Assembly: GCF_009827615.1 (NCBI RefSeq)
Contig: NZ_WTYU01000001.1
Location: forward strand, 1,509,001 to 1,573,000
Reading direction: 5' to 3'
Source: Allopontixanthobacter confluentis
Lineage (GTDB): Bacteria; Pseudomonadota; Alphaproteobacteria; Sphingomonadales; Sphingomonadaceae
DNA: 64,000 nt
A program made the position numbers and the translations under genes. How positions within the stretch are numbered: position 1 is the first letter of the stretch; every line of letters begins with the position of its first letter. Shown here one piece after another: positions 1-8,170 of the stretch. The notes below the pieces were generated by a model. That model saw only the letters and a program-made list of their open reading frames with translations. It was not told the origin of the DNA and ran no database searches.

Positions 1-976
1 TGTCCTTGCGGTATCCGGTGATCGACTTCAGCGTGATGGCCGGGCTGATTTCCAGGCCGATTGCAAGCGCGCCGCCATAGGCTTCCACTTCCTGTTTCAC
101 CACATCAAGCCCGGCACGTGTATCATAGATATCATCCAGCACCGGCTGGCCGGTGAACAGGCTGGTAATCAGGCGCGTGCCCTGGCGCGGATCGCTGGTA
201 TCGTTGATGTAATCGCCCGACAGGCGGACAAATAATGGCCCATTGTCGAATTCCAGAGTGGCGCGGCCACCCCACAGATCCTTATTGTAGTTTTCAACCC
301 CCGGTTGCACCAGATTGTCACCATACCCGCCCCGGCTGAGGCGCGCAGCACTGGCCCCGAAGCGCAGCGTCTCGCCAAGCGGTACAGACCCGCTGACCAC
401 GACATCTGCCTGATCATACGAACCATAGGTGCCGCGGATCTTGAATTCCGGATCAGCCGACAGGCGGCTGGTGACATATTTGATCGCGCCGCCAATCGTG
501 TTGCGGCCATATAAAGTGCCCTGCGGCCCGCGCAAAACCTCGATCCGTTCGACATCGTAAATGTCGAGCACTGCAGCCTGCGGACGGTTGAGGTATACAT
601 CATCGACATAAAGCCCGACGCCCGCTTCAAACCCGGCGACCGGGTCCTGCTGGCCGACCCCGCGGATGAATGCCGTCAGCGTGGTGTTGGTCCCGCGCGA
701 AACTTCCAGAGTGAGGTTCGGCACTTCCTGCGCGATGGCAGTCAGTTCCAGCGTGCCTTGCTTGGCCAGCGTTTCCCCGCTGATGGCGCTGATGGAAATG
801 GGCACATCCTGCAGCCGTTCTTCGCGGCGGCGTGCGGTCACCACAATGACATCGCCGCCAAGATTTTCGGTGGCGGCAGGGTTGGATGCTTCCTGCGCTT
901 TGAGCGGAGCATCGGTCAGGGCGACTGCGGCAGCGCCCGCCAGAAGAGTGCATGCGAATCTACGCGAAAATATCAT
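1..976 (-). CDS. TonB-dependent outer-membrane receptor, N-terminal part (runs off the left edge)
   Basis: Reading leftward from ATG 976-974, preceded by GGAGG at a 9-base spacing, the frame stays open to the window edge (about 325 residues). It begins with a signal peptide (MIFSRRFACTLLAGAAAVAL...), then the TonB-box-like segment DVIVVTARRREERLQDVPIS and the plug domain with SISAISGE, FIRGVG, VDDVYLNRP and VLRGPQGTLYGRNTIGGAI. These plug motifs are typical of the sphingomonad receptors that import siderophores, glycans or aromatic compounds through the outer membrane; the substrate cannot be told. It is divergent from a TetR gene, a likely local regulator. The beta-barrel lies outside the window. 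Confidence 0.93.
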   Translation of the reverse strand, partial: MIFSRRFACTLLAGAAAVALTDAPLKAQEASNPAATENLGGDVIVVTARRREERLQDVPISISAISGETLAKQGTLELTAIAQEVPNLTLEVSRGTNTTLTAFIRGVGQQDPVAGFEAGVGLYVDDVYLNRPQAAVLDIYDVERIEVLRGPQGTLYGRNTIGGAIKYVTSRLSADPEFKIRGTYGSYDQADVVVSGSVPLGETLRFGASAARLSRGGYGDNLVQPGVENYNKDLWGGRATLEFDNGPLFVRLSGDYINDTSDPRQGTRLITSLFTGQPVLDDIYDTRAGLDVVKQEVEAYGGALAIGLEISPAITLKSITGYRKD

Positions 977-1019
977 TATGTTTATCCTCCCAAGACTATT
1001 GCTGGCTGAATATTGAATG

Positions 1020-1038
1020 TTGAACCAACTTTCAAGTT
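1020..1038. promoter_or_regulatory. Candidate TetR operator (overlapping short palindromes)
   Basis: The 102-base gap between the divergent TonB receptor and TetR genes contains TTGAA-N6-TTCAA (1020-1035) overlapping AACTT-TC-AAGTT (1027-1038). A palindrome between a TetR gene and its divergent target is the expected place for an operator. The arms are only 5 bp, so chance is possible. Confidence 0.3.
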
Positions 1039-1078
1039 CTGCTTGTAAATTTTCCCTGTCCGTCTAACAATTTCGGGC

Positions 1079-1714
1079 ATGAGTGTAGGAAAGAGCGCCG
1101 TAGGACAAAATGCCGCCAAGCGGCCACGCACAGCGCGGGGCCAACAGACGATGCGCAAATTGCTGGATGCGGCAGAGGCGGAATTTGGCGAGCGCGGCTT
1201 TCACGATGCCTCCATCAGCGGCATCACTCGCCGCGCGGGCACGGCGCTGGGCAGTTTCTACACCTATTTCGATACCAAGGATGATGTCTTCCGCGCGCTG
1301 GTGCGGGACATGAGCGAACGTGTGCGGAAAACCGTCGGCAGTTCCGTCGGCCCCGGCCTGTCAGCGTTCGAAACCGAGGAAGCAGCCCTTGCGTCGTTCC
1401 TCAACTTTGCGCGCGACCACAAGGAAATCTACCGCATCATCGATGAAGCGGAATTTGTCGATCCGGCAAGTTACCGCGAACATTACGAAACCACTGCCAC
1501 ACGCATCACAGCCCGTTTGCAGGCCGGCATGGACAAGGGTGAATTCCGCACGGGCATGGAAGAAGCGCACGCCTGGGCGCTGATGGGCATGAACGTATTT
1601 CTGGGCCTGCGTTACGGCGTTTGGTCAGATGACCGCCCTGCCAAGGAACTGGCGGCCATTGCCCGGTCCATTCTGGAACAGGGCATTGCGGCGGATAGTC
1701 ATAGTCAGGCCTGA
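1079..1714 (+). CDS. TetR/AcrR-family transcriptional regulator
   Basis: A 211-residue protein of normal TetR length. Residues about 20-70 form the N-terminal helix-turn-helix (QQTMRKLLDAAEAEFGERGF, then SISGITRRAGTALGSFYTYF), ending in the characteristic F/YxYFxxKxxL pattern (FYTYFDTKDDVF). The C-terminal half is helical and would hold the ligand pocket. The basic N-terminal tail (AAKRPRTARGQ) is common in this family. It is transcribed away from the TonB receptor gene, which it probably represses. The ligand is unknown. Confidence 0.92.
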   Translation: MSVGKSAVGQNAAKRPRTARGQQTMRKLLDAAEAEFGERGFHDASISGITRRAGTALGSFYTYFDTKDDVFRALVRDMSERVRKTVGSSVGPGLSAFETEEAALASFLNFARDHKEIYRIIDEAEFVDPASYREHYETTATRITARLQAGMDKGEFRTGMEEAHAWALMGMNVFLGLRYGVWSDDRPAKELAAIARSILEQGIAADSHSQA

Positions 1715-1717
1715 ACC

Positions 1718-2515
1718 TCAGGTTTCGGCGTTCAACGCATCGATAAGGTCAGCGACGCGTTTCGCATTCACGCCCAGATCGCTGAGGCCAACGCGCGAGG
1801 TGGAGCGGAAATCCACTTCGCTGCCGCCGTTGGCAGGCCGAACCCGCGCGACCACATCATCCCTGAAACCATAGAGAAAAGTTTCCGCCACGCCTTCGAT
1901 CTGGCTGCCGCGGATTTTGACATCATGAAGTCCGGCATCTGTCATAACCGACGAGACCCGGTCAATCGCCTGGTCTGCCGGCATCGCCAGACGCACTGTC
2001 TGCAAGCGGGGAAATGCATCTGCAATCAGATCACCGGCAGTCTTGTCAGCAACATCGGCAAAGCGTTCACCTTGCCACATTTCAAGCTGGCCCAGCGGGG
2101 TCTGAAAATCATTGATCGGATTGGCTTCCAGCGATGTGCGCAAATCCAGCGTGGCTTGCGAATACATCGGCGGGTCCACCAGATTGGTCGATACGTCGTG
2201 AATGGGCGGCACGCTGTCCGCAGTCGTTTTCACAGAACCCAAGGCGAAGAAAAATGCTGCCGGTATCAGCAGCGCAACCAGTGCCCTGGCCCAGCCTTTA
2301 CGCGGAGCGCGGATCAACACCGCGATGAGGGCAATGACAGCGACCAGCGCCACCGCGCCAATAAGATAAATGCCCCAGCCTGCGGTCATCGTGCCGAAAC
2401 CGATTTTCCAGCTGAACAGCCCGAATTTGGGACCGAAGGCAGCCACGGCAAACCAGGCGACCAGCGCGAGGGAGAGCAGCAGGGCGAAGGACGCGAATTT
2501 TGCAGATTTGGTCAT
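1718..2515 (-). CDS. DUF1499 domain membrane protein
   Basis: 265 residues. Three predicted membrane helices occupy about residues 7-28, 45-67 and 76-93, followed by a soluble DUF1499-type domain (about 105-265) with the segments PPIHDVSTN, VDPPMY and the closing VDFRSTSRVGLSDLGVNAKRV. DUF1499 proteins are widespread in proteobacteria and have no established biochemical role. The stop lies 3 bases from the convergent TetR stop, so the two genes are packed tail to tail with no room for a separate terminator. Confidence 0.85.
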   Translation of the reverse strand: MTKSAKFASFALLLSLALVAWFAVAAFGPKFGLFSWKIGFGTMTAGWGIYLIGAVALVAVIALIAVLIRAPRKGWARALVALLIPAAFFFALGSVKTTADSVPPIHDVSTNLVDPPMYSQATLDLRTSLEANPINDFQTPLGQLEMWQGERFADVADKTAGDLIADAFPRLQTVRLAMPADQAIDRVSSVMTDAGLHDVKIRGSQIEGVAETFLYGFRDDVVARVRPANGGSEVDFRSTSRVGLSDLGVNAKRVADLIDALNAET

Positions 2516-2561
2516 ACGCCGGGTGATGCACCAGCGCGGCAGTTACGGCAAGCGCCCTAAC

Positions 2562-3269
2562 CTATTGAGCGTCCACGACCGGCTGCGGATTATTGGGCAC
2601 GAGAATAAGCGTGTTATCTTCCACCCGCCAAGATTTGAGCCGCGACAGAAGGTTCATCCCGATCACATTGGTTTCCCCCAGATTGGGCGCCATCACTGCA
2701 TCCAGGCCGCGCGCGGCCACATTACCGAACCGCAATTCGTCAATGGTGGTGATTTGCGCTGCAATTGTGCCATTGGCCGTGGTCAGCCGGATGGGAATGC
2801 CGCCCCGGCGGGGTTCCAGGCCTGCACGCGCGGCAACGCTGTCCGACACTGCGGTCAAGGTCGCGCCCGTGTCGATCATGAACGAAACCGGCTGGCCGTT
2901 CACCTGTGCGCTCAGCCAGAAATGGCCATCGGGTGCCAGCGGAATGCGCGTCTCCCCGCCCTCCACTGATTGTTGCGGCATGCCCATTTCAGGTATCGCG
3001 AAATCCATCCGGGAATCGAACCGGGACAATTGCAGCACGACTGTTACCAGAATGCAGGCGAGCGCAACGGTGCTGGCAGATCTGACAAACCGGCCCAGCG
3101 GGACGCGGCGGCGCACCATCATCGCGCCGATCCAGCCAGCTACCAGCGCCGACAGAACGGCCACAAGCAGGCCTGATCGGGGTATTTGCGCAATCACGCC
3201 GGCAAGCGTGCTCCAGATTTCTGCAAGTGACATGGACCGGATATAGGATGCATCAGCCAAATGGTCCAT
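2562..3269 (-). CDS. Membrane-anchored retropepsin-like aspartic protease (clan AA, TIGR02281 type)
   Basis: 235 residues. Two hydrophobic segments (about 33-52 and 65-81) anchor a C-terminal retropepsin-like domain. The catalytic motif is FMIDTGAT with Asp133, preceded by the typical GQPVSFMIDTG approach, and the flap-side repeat is NVIGMNLLSRL. One active-site triad per chain implies that it works as a dimer. The family occurs widely in alphaproteobacteria; substrates are unknown. A second in-frame Met at 3233 (MSLAEIW) may be the true start since neither start has a clear ribosome-binding site. Same strand as the DUF1499 gene, 46 bases upstream of it. Confidence 0.85.
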   Translation of the reverse strand: MDHLADASYIRSMSLAEIWSTLAGVIAQIPRSGLLVAVLSALVAGWIGAMMVRRRVPLGRFVRSASTVALACILVTVVLQLSRFDSRMDFAIPEMGMPQQSVEGGETRIPLAPDGHFWLSAQVNGQPVSFMIDTGATLTAVSDSVAARAGLEPRRGGIPIRLTTANGTIAAQITTIDELRFGNVAARGLDAVMAPNLGETNVIGMNLLSRLKSWRVEDNTLILVPNNPQPVVDAQ

Positions 3270-3283
3270 GAATGACGGCAGGT

Positions 3284-4276
3284 TTACGCAGTATCGACGC
3301 TGTGACCGGCGCCATCCAGCGATGCGGCGATGCGTGCCGCCAGATCATGGCCTGAAAGCCACGCTCCTTCAACGCGCGGCTGCACCAGCCAGTCGCCCGT
3401 CACGCCCAGACACATCGCCGCATCCCACCGGCTTCGCGCGCCTGCAACCGGCTGCACCTTGGCATAGAGCCAGCGGTGGGCTGCCAGATGGGTGGGGTCT
3501 GCCGGCGCAGCGCCTGTTTCGGCAAAGAAACGCGCCAATATTGCCTGCGCTACAGCGTCTGCTGGCTGGTCCAGCAAGGCCCTTGAATATTCTGGCGATG
3601 CGTGGATGACCCAGCTTTCATCCCCCGCGCGCCCCGGTTTTGCACCATTGCGCGCGGCCCATGAGATATCTGCCCCCGGTTCACGGATGACGTCACCCAT
3701 AATGGCCATTCCGGGCGTTTCCAAAGGCCGGGCGAACAGGGCCATCACTGCCCAGCAGGGTTCAGACACTGCCGATGCGGCCTCTTGGGCAAAGGCTGTG
3801 GCAACCGGTTCCAGCATCACGGCCGCCTGTTCTGCTGGCAAGGCCACTACCAGATGGGTGAAGCCATCCAACCTGTCGCCCTGGCTATCGAGCGACCATC
3901 TCCCGTTTGCGAAATATATCGCATCAATCCGCTGCCCCCAGCGCACATCCAGCGTTTCTGCCATATGGCGAAGCGGCGCATTCATGGCCGGTGTGCCCAC
4001 CATTGCGCCAGTGCCTGCCGCGGGCCACGGCGCTATGACGCCAGCGTCCTGCCATTGCGTGCATTGCCTGATGAACGCATCATCCCGCGCGGTGAAAAAC
4101 TGCGCCCCATGGTCGAAACGCAATTCGCGCCCGCCAACTTCAGCCCGCCGCGTGGCCATGCGCCCACCGGGCCCGCGCCCCTTGTCGAAAATCGTGCTGG
4201 CAATCCCTCTGCGGGCAAGCGCCGTTGCGCAGGACAGGCCAGCCATTCCGCCGCCCACAATGCCAATTTTTGTCAA
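3284..4276 (-). CDS. FAD-dependent oxidoreductase, renalase-like
   Basis: About 330 residues from a TTG start at 4276, chosen because the Rossmann FAD-binding motif (IGIVGGGMAGLSCATALARRG, GGGMAG at residues 8-13) begins directly after it and GGGGA stands about 10 bases upstream. A longer reading to 4393 would overlap egtD by 97 bases. Other hallmarks are FDKGRGPGGRMATRR and DHGAQFFTARD after the dinucleotide fold, and a C-terminal GDWLVQPRVEGAWLSGHDLA, as in NAD(P)/FAD amine oxidases of the renalase type. The substrate is unknown. It lies 20 bases after egtD on the same strand and may be co-transcribed with the egt genes. Confidence 0.85.
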   Translation of the reverse strand: MTKIGIVGGGMAGLSCATALARRGIASTIFDKGRGPGGRMATRRAEVGGRELRFDHGAQFFTARDDAFIRQCTQWQDAGVIAPWPAAGTGAMVGTPAMNAPLRHMAETLDVRWGQRIDAIYFANGRWSLDSQGDRLDGFTHLVVALPAEQAAVMLEPVATAFAQEAASAVSEPCWAVMALFARPLETPGMAIMGDVIREPGADISWAARNGAKPGRAGDESWVIHASPEYSRALLDQPADAVAQAILARFFAETGAAPADPTHLAAHRWLYAKVQPVAGARSRWDAAMCLGVTGDWLVQPRVEGAWLSGHDLAARIAASLDGAGHSVDTA

Positions 4277-4296
4277 AACGACACTATCCCCGTCGC

Positions 4297-5298
4297 TCAA
4301 GGCGCGCTGCGCGGCGGAGTGGATTGCGCCAGGATGAGCGAAAAGCGGTCTTCTGTATCCGTCCACCGCTTCAAGGGAGTCCAGCCGCCACACAGCAACA
4401 GCATATTTGCGCTGCGAGCGGTGAATTTGTGGCTGTTTTCTGTATGGATTGTCTCGCCCTCAACCATTGTCAAAGGCTGTCCTGCGACTTCAAAAGTGAT
4501 GTCGCATTGGGCTTCCAGATGCATTTCTATCCGGGCAAAATCATCATTCCAACGCGCCACATGGCGCAGTTGGTCCACCGGAATTGTGCCGCCCAATTCA
4601 CCGTTGACGCGGTGCGCCAGATTGAGATTGAACGCGGCTGTCACGCCTGCTGCATCATCATAGGCAGCCTCGAGAATTGCCGCATCCTTGACCAGATCCA
4701 TCCCGATCAGCAACATCGATCCTGTGCCCAGTGTCTGCCCCATATTGCGCAGCAAATCCACCGCGGTTGGCGCGACCATATTGCCGATGGTGGACCCCGG
4801 GAAAAAGCCCAGCTTGGGCAAAGCGCCAATCTCGGCTGGCAATTCCACCCGGCGCATGAAATCCGCCTCTACCGGATGGACTGGCAGGCCGGGGAATTTG
4901 GCCGACAAATCCGCCGCCGCAGCGCGCAGGAAATCGCCCGAAATGTCCAGCGGAACATAGGCGGCAGGCTGGATGGCACGCAGCAGCAGCGGCGTCTTGA
5001 CCGAACTGCCGGAGCCAAATTCCACCACGGCCTGACCAGCGCCAATGGCATCGGCAAATTCACTTGCGCACCGGTCCAGAATTTCCGTTTCTGCGCGGGT
5101 CGGGTAATATTCCGGCTGAACAGTTATATCCTCGAACAGTTCAGACCCGAGCTCATCGTAAAACCAGCGCGCCGGTATCGCCTTCTGGTCTTGCGACAGG
5201 CCGGCCAGAACATCGGCCCTGAAAGCGCGGTCGACCCCATCATCATCGCGGTCCACCAGTTCGAGTCCGGTCATGCTGGTTTGTGGTTTGACAGTCAT
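4297..5298 (-). CDS. egtD: L-histidine N-alpha-methyltransferase EgtD
   Basis: About 333 residues. Start ATG 5298 is set by the overlap with the egtB stop (TGATG, one shared base), which implies translational coupling. The protein has the EgtD opening ARWFYDELGSELFEDIT, PEYYPTRAE, the SAM-binding loop VVEFGSGSSVKT (residues 91-102), and FFPGSTIGN. EgtD trimethylates histidine to hercynine with three SAM, the first step of ergothioneine synthesis. The residues IHTENSHKF near the C-terminus match the family pattern. With egtB directly upstream it forms a two-gene ergothioneine unit of the EgtB/EgtD kind. Confidence 0.95.
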   Translation of the reverse strand: MTVKPQTSMTGLELVDRDDDGVDRAFRADVLAGLSQDQKAIPARWFYDELGSELFEDITVQPEYYPTRAETEILDRCASEFADAIGAGQAVVEFGSGSSVKTPLLLRAIQPAAYVPLDISGDFLRAAAADLSAKFPGLPVHPVEADFMRRVELPAEIGALPKLGFFPGSTIGNMVAPTAVDLLRNMGQTLGTGSMLLIGMDLVKDAAILEAAYDDAAGVTAAFNLNLAHRVNGELGGTIPVDQLRHVARWNDDFARIEMHLEAQCDITFEVAGQPLTMVEGETIHTENSHKFTARSANMLLLCGGWTPLKRWTDTEDRFSLILAQSTPPRSAP

Positions 5299-6578
5299 CA
5301 GATATCCCTGGCCAGCCTGAGGCCGGTAAATTGCCACCGCTGATGCGGATAGAAGAAATTGCGATAGGAACTGCGCGAATGGCCGCGCGCCGTGGCGCAG
5401 CTGGCACCTTTCAGCACGAACTGGCCGGACATGAACTTGCCATTATATTCGCCCACTGCGCCTTCTGCCGGCTTGAAGCGGGGATAGGGCAAATAGGCCG
5501 ACCGGGTGAATTGCCAGCAATCACCAAACAGGGCTGTCCCGCCACAAGGCGACGGGGGCACTGCGCTGTCGAGCTGATTGCCCCCGCGCGCATCATCCTG
5601 CTGGCCGATGGCTTCCCATTCATTCTCGGTCGGCAGACGCGCCCCTGCCCATGTGGCAAAGGCATCTGCTTCGTAATAGGAAATGTGGCTCACCGGCGCC
5701 GCCGGATCGCGCCCGCGCCAGCCAGTGTGCGTGAAATGATCGCCCTCATGCCAGTAAAGCGGTGCATCGATGCCATTTTGCTGCACCCATGCCCAGCCGT
5801 CCGACAGCCACAAGCCAGCCGTGCGATAGCCGCCATCGGCGATGAATTGCGCCCATTCCCCATTGGTCACCAGCCGGTCCGCCAAGGCGAAAGGTTCCAG
5901 CAGAACGCGGTGTGCCGGGCCTTCATTGTCAAAGGCAAAGCCGCTGCCCTGATGGCCCATCATCACGATCCCGCCGGGGTGGGAATGCCAGGCCTGATCG
6001 GTCGTTTGGATCACATCCGCCGGTGCGGCATCATCCCACATGGCGGGGCCAAGGGGGTTCTGGAACAATGCATGTTTGATATCGGTCAGCAGCAATTCCT
6101 GATGCTGCTGCTCGTGCGAAATTCCCAGCGCGATCAGCGGCGCAAGAGCGGGATCGTCCAGCAGGCCTTCCATCGCCGCATCGATTGCGCTGCGCCATTC
6201 AAGAATTTGCGCCACTGTCGGACGCGACAGCATTCCGCGGGAAAGACGCGAAATGCGCGCCCCTTCTGCCTCGTAATAGGAATTGAACAGGAAGGGCCAT
6301 TTTTCGTCAAACAGCTGAAAACCGGTGCCATGATCGCGCAGCAGGAAAGTTTCGAAAAACCAGTTGGTATGCGCCAGGTGCCATTTTGCAGGCGAGGCAT
6401 CTTCCATGGATTGCAGCGTGGCATCAGCATCGGACAGGGGCGCGACCAGCGCCTGCGTCAAACGGCGACTTGCGCGATAGGCATCCGCCAAACTGGCCGA
6501 AGGCGCAGGCTGGGGAAAGTGTGTCTGGTCCGCACTCGCTTGACTGGAAATCTGTAAAACCCTTCTGCCACAAGTCAC
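5298..6578 (-). CDS. egtB: Ergothioneine biosynthesis sulfoxide synthase EgtB
   Basis: 426 residues. The N-terminal DinB-like helical domain carries the probable iron ligands: His70 in AHTNWFFETF and His155/His159 in SHEQQHQE. The C-terminal formylglycine-generating-enzyme-like domain (about 195-426) contains VTNGEWAQFI, HISYYEADAFATWAGARLPTENEWE and CATARGHSRSSYRNFF. EgtB is a non-haem iron enzyme that joins hercynine to a thiol (gamma-glutamylcysteine or cysteine) and oxidises the sulfur. The first residues (MTCGRRVLQIS) are not typical, so translation may begin slightly later. The downstream egtD overlaps its stop codon. Confidence 0.95.
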   Translation of the reverse strand: MTCGRRVLQISSQASADQTHFPQPAPSASLADAYRASRRLTQALVAPLSDADATLQSMEDASPAKWHLAHTNWFFETFLLRDHGTGFQLFDEKWPFLFNSYYEAEGARISRLSRGMLSRPTVAQILEWRSAIDAAMEGLLDDPALAPLIALGISHEQQHQELLLTDIKHALFQNPLGPAMWDDAAPADVIQTTDQAWHSHPGGIVMMGHQGSGFAFDNEGPAHRVLLEPFALADRLVTNGEWAQFIADGGYRTAGLWLSDGWAWVQQNGIDAPLYWHEGDHFTHTGWRGRDPAAPVSHISYYEADAFATWAGARLPTENEWEAIGQQDDARGGNQLDSAVPPSPCGGTALFGDCWQFTRSAYLPYPRFKPAEGAVGEYNGKFMSGQFVLKGASCATARGHSRSSYRNFFYPHQRWQFTGLRLARDI

Positions 6579-6652
6579 CCGGCCCGTAACATGGCCGAAT
6601 GTCCTGCAAATTTAAAGGCAGATGGCCCTATTTTGTTCCGCCAAAGGTCAGC

Positions 6653-6697
6653 AATGCTGCCTGCCCCCCGAATTAAGCACCCGTGTCAGGCAGCATT
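6653..6697. terminator. Inverted repeat at the 3' end of the DAHP synthase gene
   Basis: An 11-bp perfect stem (AATGCTGCCTG at 6653-6663 pairing with CAGGCAGCATT at 6687-6697) encloses a 23-base loop and includes the stop codon of the DAHP synthase gene. It sits in the 107-base gap before egtB, where a transcript end would be expected, but no T-run follows the stem, so it may be a processing or attenuating structure instead of a classic terminator. Confidence 0.35.
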
Positions 6698-8059
6698 CGC
6701 CTGACGTTCCGCCATTTCCAGGTTGAGCATTTCGGCCAGCAAGAATGCCAGTTCCAGCGATTGCGCGGCATTGAGGCGCGGGTCGCAATGGGTGTGATAA
6801 CGATCACCCAGACGCGCATCGGTAATCGCGACTGCGCCGCCGGTGCATTCGGTCACATCCTGGCCAGTCATTTCAATGTGGATGCCGCCGGCATGGGTGC
6901 CCTCTGCGCGGTGGACGGCAAAAAAGCCCTTCACTTCGCTCAAGATCCGATCAAAGGGCCGCGTTTTGTAGCCGCTGTCCGCCTTGACCACGTTGCCGTG
7001 CATCGGATCGCATGACCAGACCACGTCATGCCCTTCACGGGCCACGGCGCGCACCAGCGGCACCAGGCCCGCTTCCACCTTGTCATGCCCGAACCGGCTG
7101 ATCAGCGTCATCCGCCCAGCCTCTCGCTTGGGGTTCAAGGTATCGAGCAGGCGGATCAGCGCATCAGGTTCCATGCTCGGCCCGCATTTCATGCCCAGCG
7201 GATTGCCAATGCCGCGGCAGAATTCAACATGGGCAGACCCTTCGAAACGGGTGCGGTCGCCAATCCACACCATGTGGGCGCTGGTGTCATACCAGTCGCC
7301 CGTCAGCGAATCGCGCCGCGCCATGCTTTGTTCGTAAGGCAGCAGCAAGGCTTCGTGGCTGGTATAGAAACTGGTGCCCTGCAATTGGGGGACGGTGGCA
7401 GGATCAATCCCGCAGGCTTCCATGAAATCGAGAGCCTCGCCAATCCGGTCAGCAGTCTGGGCGAATTTGTCCGCCCATGGCGAACGGCCCATGAATTCCA
7501 GCGTCCACTGATGTACCTGCCGCAGGTTTGCATAACCACCCGTGGCAAAGGCGCGCAGCAGATTCAGCGTGGATGCGGCCTGCGAATAGGCGCGCACCAT
7601 GCGCTGCGGATCGTTGCGGCGCGTTTCAGGGTCAAATTCAATACCGTTGATATTGTCCCCGAAATAACTGGGCAAGGTGACCCCGTTAAGCGTCTCGGTG
7701 GCGGCGCTGCGCGGCTTGGCAAACTGGCCAGCCATCCGGCCAACTTTTACCACTGGCAGCTTGCCGGCAAAAGTCAGCACGACTGCCATCTGCAACAGCA
7801 CGCGGAAAGTATCGCGGATGTTGTTGGGGTGGAATTCTGCGAAACTTTCAGCGCAGTCGCCGCCTTGCAGTAGGAATGCCTTGCCTGCCGAAACGTCAGC
7901 CAGATCCGCTTTCAGGGCGCGTGCTTCGCCAGCAAATACCAGTGGCGGATAATTGGACAATGTGGCTTCCGCGCTGGCCAATTCTGCAGCGTCTTCATAG
8001 ACGGGCAAATGCCGCGCCTCGTGCGATTTCCAGCTATCGGGGGTCCAGTTTTGTGCCAC
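6686..8059 (-). CDS. Class II 3-deoxy-7-phosphoheptulonate synthase (DAHP synthase)
   Basis: 457 residues, normal for class II (plant-type) DAHP synthases. The opening [21 protein letters not shown] matches the family W-x-P-x-SWR start. Cys69 in [11 protein letters not shown] is the conserved metal ligand; [14 protein letters not shown] and the GCDPMHGN-like [11 protein letters not shown] segment carry substrate-binding residues, and the C-terminal half has [18 protein letters not shown]. It condenses phosphoenolpyruvate with erythrose 4-phosphate, the entry step of the shikimate pathway. It stands alone, divergent from nothing and followed by a stem-loop. Confidence 0.95.
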   Translation of the reverse strand: MAQNWTPDSWKSHEARHLPVYEDAAELASAEATLSNYPPLVFAGEARALKADLADVSAGKAFLLQGGDCAESFAEFHPNNIRDTFRVLLQMAVVLTFAGKLPVVKVGRMAGQFAKPRSAATETLNGVTLPSYFGDNINGIEFDPETRRNDPQRMVRAYSQAASTLNLLRAFATGGYANLRQVHQWTLEFMGRSPWADKFAQTADRIGEALDFMEACGIDPATVPQLQGTSFYTSHEALLLPYEQSMARRDSLTGDWYDTSAHMVWIGDRTRFEGSAHVEFCRGIGNPLGMKCGPSMEPDALIRLLDTLNPKREAGRMTLISRFGHDKVEAGLVPLVRAVAREGHDVVWSCDPMHGNVVKADSGYKTRPFDRILSEVKGFFAVHRAEGTHAGGIHIEMTGQDVTECTGGAVAITDARLGDRYHTHCDPRLNAAQSLELAFLLAEMLNLEMAERQANAA

Positions 8060-8170
8060 TTTTCAATCTTCCGGTTTCATTTTCCAGGCGTATCTACGCG
8101 CTGCGCCACTCAATGGCAAAGACAGCTGCGCTGCAACGCCATTAAAACCATGGCCGCCAAAGGCGCAGCT

